From Natronorubrum bangense (GTDB taxonomy: Archaea > Halobacteriota > Halobacteria > Halobacteriales > Natrialbaceae): a DNA stretch of 64,000 bases. Both the position numbers and the translations under genes were made by a program. The stretch covers positions 806,001 to 870,000 of the forward strand of contig NZ_CP031305.1 in NCBI RefSeq assembly GCF_004799645.1. Reading direction: 5' to 3'. Position 1 is the first letter of the stretch. Every line of letters starts with the position of its first letter. The notes below the pieces were generated by a model. The model saw only the letters and a program-made list of their open reading frames with translations, was not told the DNA's origin and did not search any database. Shown here in pieces: positions 57,088-64,000 of this stretch.

Positions 57088-57300
57088 CACACATGTTTCG
57101 CCAGCGTGGCATGTTATCTGGACTCGAGTCGATGCCTCCTGCGCCGAAACGAACGCACGGGTGGTGACTGGTGAGGGTTGTGACTGTTCGCAGCGAACGA
57201 ATGACAGAAACCGAACTATTTACTGGATTCGGAACGCGCTCTCGGGTATGGTCCTCCACGGTACATACACCCCTCACGCGGTCGATATCGGTGATCGGTA

Positions 57301-58962
57301 ATGTCGCGGCTCTCTCTCACCGTCGCCAAAACGGAGGTGCGACGAACGGTTCGTGCGGTGTCGACCGAACGAACGAAACTGCTGTTGATGGGCGTGCTCG
57401 CGGTGGTGATGCTCGGTCCGGTTACGGTCGCCGGCAGCTACCTCCTCCCGAGTCTGGGCGCGGAGTTCGCTGGGGAATCCCTCCCCGTCGACGCCGCGAC
57501 GATAACAGCGGTCGTCACCGGTGGCGTCGCCGTCGGCTGGCTGTTTCTGGTTTTTATGGCCAGTATTCGGTCGTTTACCGCCACCGCGTCCGTCGACGAA
57601 CCAGCGTTTCTGCTCGTCTCGACGCCACTCAAAAACACCGTCATCGGCGTCATAATCGCCGAGTTCTTCCTGTTCGCGCTGTGGGTCGTCCCGCCGACAC
57701 TGGCGCTCTCAACTGCGTTCGCTTACGGCGCGGGAACGGTGTTCCCCGTACCGTTCGCGCTGCTCGTCGCCACGGTTGTGCTGGGGAGTGCAGTCCCAGT
57801 CGGGTTCGTCGTCGGGATCTGTGCCAAGCATCTGGTCACCGTCTACGAGCCGATCGCTCGCTACCGAACGATCCTATTCATCGGCTTCTGGGTGCTGTAC
57901 TTCGGTGCGCTCGCGACCGGCCGGTTCGATCTGGTGATGAGTCGGCTGTTTACCCTCCTGCAGGACAGCCCGCTCGGCTGGCCCGGCCACCTCCTCTTGG
58001 CTGGGATTCCGAACGTCTCCGCCTCGAGTCCGCTCGTCCTTGGTGCAGTCGTCGGCACAGTCGTCGTCAGTACGGCCGCCGTCGCCGTCGGCATCGCCGT
58101 CGCGCGGATCCACTGGTTCGCCGATCCGGCGCGGTTCGAGGCATCCACGGAATCGACGGCAACCGAATCCTCGAGCCGGCTCAGCGGCGTCCTCTCTCGC
58201 GGTCTGTCACGTCCGGTCCAGACGGTAACCGTCACGGCGATCCGCCGAACCAGACGCGCCCCGATCCGACTGGCGTACGTCGGCTATCCGCTGTTCGGCG
58301 CGATCGGGTTCGTCCAGAGCATCATCCAGAGCGGCACGGTTCCCGAACACGCCGCCGTCATCCTTTCGCTGTACGTCGTCTGGGCCGCCGGCGCGCTGTT
58401 CACGCTGAACCCCCTTGGCGACCTCGGGCGGGCGCTGCCCGCCGTCGTCACCTCGACGCTCACCGGCCGCCAAGCCATCACCGGGCTGGTGGTCGCTGGA
58501 ATGGTCGTTGCCGCCCCCATCGCACTGGTCGTCTCGCTCGTGTTGGGTGTCGTCAGTCCGCTCTCGCTCGAGCAGACCGCCGTCCTGATCGCTGGCACGG
58601 TCGTCGCCAGTGCCGTCACGCCGGCGCTGGCGACCGGGATCGGCACGGCAGCACCCCGCTTTGGCAGCGTCAACGTCACGAACAACCGCGAGGCGGTGAT
58701 GCCGAGCAAGACCGCATTCATCATCTACTCGGTCGCGATTATCCTCCCGACAGTCGCCGCGGTCGTCCTTTACACCGACTCCGCCACGCTGCTCGCCGAG
58801 TTGATCGGGGCGGTCTCCGCGATGGCACCTATCCCCGACGTCTCGGTTTCGGCCCGCGGGCTCACGCTCACCGCTTGGACCGTCTTGGGAATCGGCGTGC
58901 TCGCGCCACTGGTGTCGTATTTCTACGCCATTGAGCGATTCGACTGGTACACACTCGAGTGA
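57301..58962 (+). CDS. ABC-2-type permease protein
   Basis: A 553-residue membrane protein with about 14 hydrophobic segments. It starts MSRLSLTVAKTEVRRTVRAV (a membrane-entry cytoplasmic helix) and has repeated halves, with a cytoplasmic loop at about 270-305 rich in Ser/Arg. The length suits a double-permease chain for an ABC exporter. It is divergent from the ABC ATPase at 57054 (247 bases between starts) and ends 82 bases before carB's stop. Its identity as a permease is from topology and neighbour. Confidence 0.65.
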   Translation: MSRLSLTVAKTEVRRTVRAVSTERTKLLLMGVLAVVMLGPVTVAGSYLLPSLGAEFAGESLPVDAATITAVVTGGVAVGWLFLVFMASIRSFTATASVDEPAFLLVSTPLKNTVIGVIIAEFFLFALWVVPPTLALSTAFAYGAGTVFPVPFALLVATVVLGSAVPVGFVVGICAKHLVTVYEPIARYRTILFIGFWVLYFGALATGRFDLVMSRLFTLLQDSPLGWPGHLLLAGIPNVSASSPLVLGAVVGTVVVSTAAVAVGIAVARIHWFADPARFEASTESTATESSSRLSGVLSRGLSRPVQTVTVTAIRRTRRAPIRLAYVGYPLFGAIGFVQSIIQSGTVPEHAAVILSLYVVWAAGALFTLNPLGDLGRALPAVVTSTLTGRQAITGLVVAGMVVAAPIALVVSLVLGVVSPLSLEQTAVLIAGTVVASAVTPALATGIGTAAPRFGSVNVTNNREAVMPSKTAFIIYSVAIILPTVAAVVLYTDSATLLAELIGAVSAMAPIPDVSVSARGLTLTAWTVLGIGVLAPLVSYFYAIERFDWYTLE

Positions 58963-59044
58963 GAAAAAGTGCTTCGACCGCGACGGAGCGCTCTCGAATC
59001 AGCGTTCGAAAAAGCGGCGATTCAGCGCTTCGGGAGCCGCGTCG

Positions 59045-62000
59045 TTACTCTGACTTGCCCCACTTTGCGGTCTGCTTCGGACGATCCGTCACGGAGGCGA
59101 CCTCGAGGTCGCCGTCGAACTCGTCGAGTGCTTCGACGTAGGCCTCGGCGCTCGCCACCGTCGACAGATACGGAATCTCTTCCTCGACGGCCATCTCGAG
59201 CGAATCGCGGTCGCGGCTGACGACGAAGTCGACCTTGCTCTCGCGGATCGCCTGTGGCACGTCGTCGAACTCCGCGACGTCGAAGTGGTTCTCGAAGCCG
59301 TCGACGTCCAGATCGACCACGGCGGTACCCTCGCTGATGGCGTTTCCGGCCGCCTGCTGGGACTTCCAGTAGGCCGTGCCGAACTCGCTTGCGGTCCCCA
59401 TCACTTCGCCCGTCGATTTCATCTCTGGGCCGAGACGTGGGTCCGATCCTGGCAGACGGTCAAAGGGCAGGACGACCTCTTTGATCGAGGTGTGGTCGGG
59501 AATCTGCTCGTCGATCTCGAGACTCGAGAGGGTCTCGCCAGCCATCACCTGGGCGGCGAGTTTGGCGATCGGGACGCCAGTTGCCTTGGAGACGAACGGG
59601 ACGGTACGCGAGGAGCGTGGGTTGGCCTCGAGGACGTACACCTCGCCGTCTTTGACGGCCAGCTGGACGTTCATCAGTCCTTTCGTCTTCAGCGCTTCGG
59701 CGATGTCTTCGGTTACCTCGCGAACGCGATCTAAGGTCTCTTCGTCGAGCGAGCGCGGCGGGATCATACACGCCGAGTCGCCGGAGTGGACGCCGGCGGT
59801 CTCGATGTGTTCCATGATGCCGCCGATGAGGATCGTGCGGCCGTCGGAGACGGCGTCGACGTCGAGTTCGATCGCGTCCTCGAGGAAGTCGTCGACGAGG
59901 ATCGGCTTGTCCGGGCTGACGCGGACGGCTTCCTCGATGTAGGTCTCGAGTTCGTCGTCGCTGTAGACGACGTCCATCGCACGGCCACCGAGCACGTAGG
60001 ACGGGCGAACGAGGACGGGGTAGCCGATGTCGTGGGCGAGCTCGAGTGCTTCCTCCTTCGAGACTGCCGTCCCGCCTTTGGGCTGGGCGATGCCCAGTTC
60101 GTCCATCAGTGCGTTGAAGCGGTCGCGGTCCTCTGCGAGGTCCATCGCTTCGACGCTCGTACCCATGACCTCACAGTTGAGGCCACGGCGTTTGATCTCA
60201 TCCTGGAGCGGTTCGCCGATGTTGACGGAGGTCTGGCCGCCAAACTGGACCATCACGCCGTCGGCGTCGATGGCTTCGGCGACGTCGGCGACCTCTTCGG
60301 CCGTAATCGGCTCGAAGAACAGCCCGTCGGAGGTGTCGTAGTCCGTCGAGACGGTTTCGGGGTTGTTGTTGACGACGTGGGCGTCGACGCCGAGTTCGCG
60401 CAGGGCACGGACTGCATGAACCGAACAGTAGTCGAACTCGACACCCTGTCCGATACGGATCGGGCCGCCGCCGACGACGATCACGCTCTCGATATCGCGG
60501 TCGACCTCGAGTTCGCCCGAGGCGGCGTCGCCGACGAGTGGGCCAGCCTCGAACTCGTTTTTGCGTGCGGAGTAGTAGTACGGCGTCTCGGCCTCGAACT
60601 CACCCGCGCAGGTGTCGACCTGTTTGTAGGTGCGGCCGGGGACGTCCTGCTCGACGGTGTCGACGTCGGTGCCCGCAGCGGCAGCGATGGTGGCGTTGGT
60701 GTGGCCGGCGATCGCGGCTTCGGTGAAGTCACCCTCCTGGGCGGCACGCGTCGAGTCGGCGATGTTCTTGTAGCGTTCGGTGTACCACTCGAAGATACCC
60801 GTCAGGTCGACGACCTCATCGGCCGTGTAGCCGCGTTCGAAGGCCTCGAACATGGCATAGGGACGGTCGGGCGAGGGACGCTCGAGATAGTGCTCCTCGA
60901 GTTCGTCGTCGCTGACCTCATCCCAGTCGACGTCGGGTTCGTACTCCGAGGAGCGAAGGGCTTTGAGCAGGGATTCCTCGAAGGTGCGGCCGATTGCCAT
61001 CGCCTCGCCGGTCGACTTCATGGCCGTGGTCAACTCGAAGTCGACGTCGTCGAACTTGTCTTTGGGCCATCGTGGGACCTTGGTAACCACATAGTCGATC
61101 GCTGGCTCGAACGCAGCGGTCGTCTCGCCGGTGATCTCGTTTTCGATCTCGTGAAGGCGCTTGCCGAGAGCGACCTTTGCGGTCACACGGGCGATCGGGT
61201 ATCCGGTCGCCTTCGAAGCGAGTGCCGAGGAACGAGAGACGCGGGGGTTGACCTCGACGACCCTGTACTCTCCTCCAGGAGTGCCGTCGTCGCGCCAGGC
61301 GAACTGAATGTTACAGCCGCCCTGAATACCGAGTTCGCGAATAACGTCGAGCGCCGCCGTACGCATCTCCTGGTGGCCCTCGTCGGGGACGAGCTGGGAA
61401 GGGGTGACGACCGTCGACTCCCCGGTGTGGATCCCCATCGGGTCGATGTTCTCCATGTTACAGATGATGATACAGGAGTCGTCGGCGTCGCGCATGACCT
61501 CGTACTCGTACTCGACCCAGCCGGCGATCGACTCGGTGATGAGCACTTCGCTGTTACGCGAGAGGCGCAGTCCCTTGCGGACGCGGCGGAGGAGTTCGTC
61601 CATCTCGTGGACGACGCCCGATCCCGACCCGCCGAGCGTGTAGGTCGTGCGAGCGATGACTGGGAGGCCGCCGACTTCGTCGACAGCGTCCTCGACGCGT
61701 TCGGTGAGGTCGTCCTCGGTCAGTTCCGACACCGATTCGCCCTCGTCGAGCGAGATGGTCGTCGACCGGGGCACTGGCTGGCCGATCTTCTCCATGCGCT
61801 GGCGGAACAGATCGCGGTCTTCGGTCGCGTAGATCGTGTCCAGCGGCGTGCCCATGATATCGACGTCGTACTCCTCCAAGACGCCCTCCTCAGCGAGTTC
61901 GGCGGTGACGTTCAGTCCGGTCTGGCCACCGAGGCCGGCGATGACGCCGTCTGGCTGCTCTTTGCGAATAATCTCGGCGATGGCATCGGTCGTGATCGGC

Positions 62001-62221
62001 TCGATGTAGACCTCGTCGGCCATCTCCGGATCGGTCATGATCGTCGCGGGGTTCGAGTTGACGAGGACGACGCGAGCGCCCTCCTCCTGAAGCGCCCGAC
62101 AGGCCTGCGCACCGGAGTAGTCGAACTCGGCTGCCTGCCCGATCTGGATCGGTCCACTGCCGATCAACAGGATCGTGCGTCCGTCCCCTGCCTCGCCCTC
62201 GCTCTGCTGGTCCGTGCTCAT
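59045..62221 (-). CDS. carB: Carbamoyl phosphate synthase large subunit
   Basis: A 1058-residue enzyme making carbamoyl phosphate for pyrimidine and arginine synthesis. Two ATP-grasp halves are present: first GSGPIQIGQAAEFDYSGAQ and PVIARTTYTLGGSGSG; second GGGPIRIGQGVEFDYCSVH and PVLVRPSYVLGGRAMD. The last about 130 residues form the allosteric MGS-like domain (KVDFVVSRDRDS, KWGKSE). ATG 62221 (MSTDQQSEGE) is chosen over 62248 since the P-loop follows closely. A carA gene is not in the window. Confidence 0.95.
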   Translation of the reverse strand: MSTDQQSEGEAGDGRTILLIGSGPIQIGQAAEFDYSGAQACRALQEEGARVVLVNSNPATIMTDPEMADEVYIEPITTDAIAEIIRKEQPDGVIAGLGGQTGLNVTAELAEEGVLEEYDVDIMGTPLDTIYATEDRDLFRQRMEKIGQPVPRSTTISLDEGESVSELTEDDLTERVEDAVDEVGGLPVIARTTYTLGGSGSGVVHEMDELLRRVRKGLRLSRNSEVLITESIAGWVEYEYEVMRDADDSCIIICNMENIDPMGIHTGESTVVTPSQLVPDEGHQEMRTAALDVIRELGIQGGCNIQFAWRDDGTPGGEYRVVEVNPRVSRSSALASKATGYPIARVTAKVALGKRLHEIENEITGETTAAFEPAIDYVVTKVPRWPKDKFDDVDFELTTAMKSTGEAMAIGRTFEESLLKALRSSEYEPDVDWDEVSDDELEEHYLERPSPDRPYAMFEAFERGYTADEVVDLTGIFEWYTERYKNIADSTRAAQEGDFTEAAIAGHTNATIAAAAGTDVDTVEQDVPGRTYKQVDTCAGEFEAETPYYYSARKNEFEAGPLVGDAASGELEVDRDIESVIVVGGGPIRIGQGVEFDYCSVHAVRALRELGVDAHVVNNNPETVSTDYDTSDGLFFEPITAEEVADVAEAIDADGVMVQFGGQTSVNIGEPLQDEIKRRGLNCEVMGTSVEAMDLAEDRDRFNALMDELGIAQPKGGTAVSKEEALELAHDIGYPVLVRPSYVLGGRAMDVVYSDDELETYIEEAVRVSPDKPILVDDFLEDAIELDVDAVSDGRTILIGGIMEHIETAGVHSGDSACMIPPRSLDEETLDRVREVTEDIAEALKTKGLMNVQLAVKDGEVYVLEANPRSSRTVPFVSKATGVPIAKLAAQVMAGETLSSLEIDEQIPDHTSIKEVVLPFDRLPGSDPRLGPEMKSTGEVMGTASEFGTAYWKSQQAAGNAISEGTAVVDLDVDGFENHFDVAEFDDVPQAIRESKVDFVVSRDRDSLEMAVEEEIPYLSTVASAEAYVEALDEFDGDLEVASVTDRPKQTAKWGKSE

Positions 62222-62432
62222 TTGCTTGTTCGTCCGAAGTTCGCACATCGTAATAAGCCCCACGATACAGTACGAATCTCGAAATGGCTTTTCGAAATTC
62301 GAACTGCGGTATCTATCACCCCACCAACGTAGCTTGCTGTCGCCCTCACGCGGCGTGCACGCGATGATTCCATTGCTAGTGAACCGACACAGCGTGGGAC
62401 GAACGACCGCCGTCGTGGGTGACACCCGACCC

Positions 62433-62440
62433 AATTTATA
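62433..62440 (+). promoter_or_regulatory. TATA element of the histidine kinase gene
   Basis: AATTTATA has TTTATA (62435-62440) 21-26 bases before ATG 62461 and 27-32 bases before ATG 62467; both are leaderless candidates. Confidence 0.45.
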
Positions 62441-62460
62441 TCCCTATACTGGCGAGAGAC

Positions 62461-64000
62461 ATGTGCATGACAGTATCGGGCACCCCATCCTGCGAGAACG
62501 CCCAGTCGAACTGCATCCGGATTTTATATGTGGATGCGAAGCCGGAGGTCGCAGCCCGGACTGCCGAGCGCCTCGAGTGCGAACACGACCGGTTCGAGAC
62601 GAGCACGGCCACGAGTGCGGCTGCGGGCCTCGAGTGTCTCGAGGAGGACTCGATCGACTGTATCGTCTCGAGAGACGAGCTGTCGGGCGTCGACGGACTG
62701 GCGTTTCTCAAACGAGTCCGCGAGCGAGATCCGACACTGCCGTTTATTCTGTGTCCCACCGATGGGTCCGAAGCACTGGCCAGCGACGCCATTTCTGCAG
62801 GGGTCACGGATTACGTACGGACAGTCGAGGACGCCAGCCAGGACCCGAGTCTGGCAACCCGGATCATCAACGCCGTCGAGACCACGCGCACTCGTCGACA
62901 GCGAAAACGCCAGCTGCAGGCGATTGAGACTGCCCAGGAAGGAATCAGTCTCCTCGACTCGGCGGGGCGGTTCAGCTATGTCAATCAGTCGTACGCCGAC
63001 TGTTTTGGGTACGACTCCACAGAGATGATCGGGGAGCACTGGGAGATCCTCTATGAAGACGAGGAGGCCGTGTACGCTACCGAGGAACTGCTCCCGACGG
63101 TGATGGAAACGGGGGGCTGGCGCGGCGAATCCGCCTGCGTCCGGGCGGACGGAAGCCGAATCGTCGTCGATCACACGCTCTCGCGAACCGAACACGACGA
63201 ACTCATCTGTACTGTCCGCGACATCACCGACCGAAAAGCGCGCGAGCGCGAACTCGAGCGCTACGAGACGATTCTCAAGGCGATCCCCGACGAGGTGTAC
63301 GTACTAGACGCCGACGGCATGTTTACGAACATCATCCCGCCAACCGATTCGGCCCTGACCACGTCGAAATATCGGCCTGCGGAACTGATCGGCGAACATG
63401 TCTCGCTCGTCCTCGACGATACGGACATCGCGAAGGGAGAGGCGGCGATTCAACGACTGTTAGCCGGCGATGACCGTGAGAAGGCGTCGTTCGAACTGGA
63501 TGTCCACACGAAAGACGGTGAGCGAATTTCGAACGAAAACCACATTTCCTTACTGCCGATGACCGAGGATGGGCAGTTTCAGGGGACCGTCGGCGTCCTC
63601 CGAGACATCTCCGACCGGAAGAAACGCGAACGGAAACTGAAACGACAGAACGAACGCCTCGAGTCGTTCGCCAGTATCGTCTCTCACGACCTCCGGAATC
63701 CGTTGAACGTGGCACACGGAAACCTCGAGTTGGCTCGAGAACAGGCCGACAACGACCACCTCGAGGCGGTGGCCACCGCTCACGAACGGATGCAGACCCT
63801 GATCGAGAATCTCCTGACGGTTGCCCGTGAAGAAAGACCGGTGGTCGAGACCGAGCCGATCGACCTCGAGACAGTCACTCGAACGTGCTGGCAACACGTC
63901 GAAACCGCTGAGGTGACACTGACCACGACGACTGATGCCGTCGTTCATGGCGACAGAGCCAGACTCAGACGCTTACTGGAGAATCTGATACGAAATACTG
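62461..64000 (+). CDS. Histidine kinase with pseudo-receiver and two PAS domains (3' truncated by window)
   Basis: Read directly over 513 codons to the window edge; the gene continues beyond. Order: a receiver-like domain (about 15-140; RILYVDAKPEVAART, then CIVSRDELSGVDG), two PAS domains (about 155-270 with FSYVNQSYADCFGYD; about 275-395 with YVLDADGMFTN), and HisKA FASIVSHDLRNPLNVAHGN with His near residue 414, followed by the start of the ATP-binding domain RLRRLLENLIRNT. The usual receiver Asp, expected in VVSDYDMPG, is Arg (VSRDELSG), so phosphotransfer to it is not possible in the normal way. A cytoplasmic sensor kinase. Confidence 0.85.
   Translation, partial: MCMTVSGTPSCENAQSNCIRILYVDAKPEVAARTAERLECEHDRFETSTATSAAAGLECLEEDSIDCIVSRDELSGVDGLAFLKRVRERDPTLPFILCPTDGSEALASDAISAGVTDYVRTVEDASQDPSLATRIINAVETTRTRRQRKRQLQAIETAQEGISLLDSAGRFSYVNQSYADCFGYDSTEMIGEHWEILYEDEEAVYATEELLPTVMETGGWRGESACVRADGSRIVVDHTLSRTEHDELICTVRDITDRKARERELERYETILKAIPDEVYVLDADGMFTNIIPPTDSALTTSKYRPAELIGEHVSLVLDDTDIAKGEAAIQRLLAGDDREKASFELDVHTKDGERISNENHISLLPMTEDGQFQGTVGVLRDISDRKKRERKLKRQNERLESFASIVSHDLRNPLNVAHGNLELAREQADNDHLEAVATAHERMQTLIENLLTVAREERPVVETEPIDLETVTRTCWQHVETAEVTLTTTTDAVVHGDRARLRRLLENLIRNT

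Noticed and set aside
57171..58934. A 587-codon plus-strand frame rich in Arg/His over the permease gene
   Set aside because: Out-of-frame shadow with no start region or membrane pattern; the permease frame at 57301 has clear hydrophobic segments.
59786..62332. A long open frame (about 848 codons) on the plus strand across carB
   Set aside because: It is the antisense shadow of carB. Its product lacks the acidic composition and domain logic expected; carB itself has unambiguous motifs.
1..64000. tRNA, rRNA, CRISPR array, transposase or attachment sites
   Set aside because: No cloverleaf, repeat-spacer pattern or recombinase frame was found by reading both strands; I could not run a tRNA or CRISPR search, so a weak tRNA could be missed.

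Overview
The window is chromosomal DNA of a halophilic archaeon (class Halobacteria). The GC content is high, almost every protein is strongly acidic (Asp/Glu rich), lipoproteins carry twin-arginine plus lipobox signals, and many genes have a TATA-like element about 25-30 bases before the ATG, as expected for leaderless haloarchaeal transcripts. CetZ, Bat-type HTH regulators, a FolC-FolP fusion, PurS/PurQ, RaSEA and the F420 genes CofC/CofG/CofH all fit. A member of the Natrialbales is my guess, but that is inference only. I saw no rRNA, tRNA, CRISPR array, transposase or prophage gene; this looks like core chromosome.

Layout. 1-9.8 kb: the end of a carboxymuconolactone decarboxylase-like gene, two lipoproteins, PspA, an alpha/beta hydrolase, then a HerA-like ATPase and the NurA nuclease with small regulators between them. 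9.9-16.2 kb: phosphoglycerate mutase, a persulfide dioxygenase-rhodanese protein with an MFS transporter and a divergent Cys-rich Bat-type regulator, and MetY. 16.6-21.6 kb: a TrkA-type protein flanked by two single-domain RAM proteins, thymidylate kinase, a nucleotide-sugar-epimerase-like protein and CetZ. 21.7-26.6 kb: F420 side-chain and FO synthesis (cofC, cofG, cofH) with a deaminase and a cyclase. 26.7-37.6 kb: purine and one-carbon genes (purC, purU, purS, purQ), a ubiquitin-like protein, formamidase, a COG0523 metal-GTPase cluster, a rhodanese, and RaSEA for archaeosine. 37.7-46 kb: a LOV/GAF/Bat regulator, aldehyde ferredoxin oxidoreductase, a divergent regulator pair, zinc ribbons and riboflavin synthase. 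46-64 kb: PrsW, an FAU-1/DUF402 protein, Nudix, a bile-acid/sodium symporter-like protein, FolCP, an ABC exporter, CarB and a histidine kinase cut by the window end.

Cofactor and purine genes dominate: F420, folate, riboflavin, formyl-THF turnover and the purine pathway lie within about 35 kb, while several redox or sulfur proteins are paired with Cys-rich or flavin-binding regulators.

The most unusual signal is non-coding. At least five, probably six or seven, copies of an approximately 75-88 base structured element occur between genes. They begin CTGANACGG and end CCGTNTGAG, with an 18-bp imperfect outer stem whose fifth pair changes T-A, G-C and C-G between copies (compensatory change). 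In four copies the TGA of the opening CTGA is exactly the stop codon of the adjoining gene. A second non-coding oddity is a run of three 42-base tandem repeats at 4021-4146, each carrying its own terminator-like hairpin, between two convergent genes. Three short genes (49, 54 and 49 codons) were found by direct reading at 43826, 48146 and 51641.
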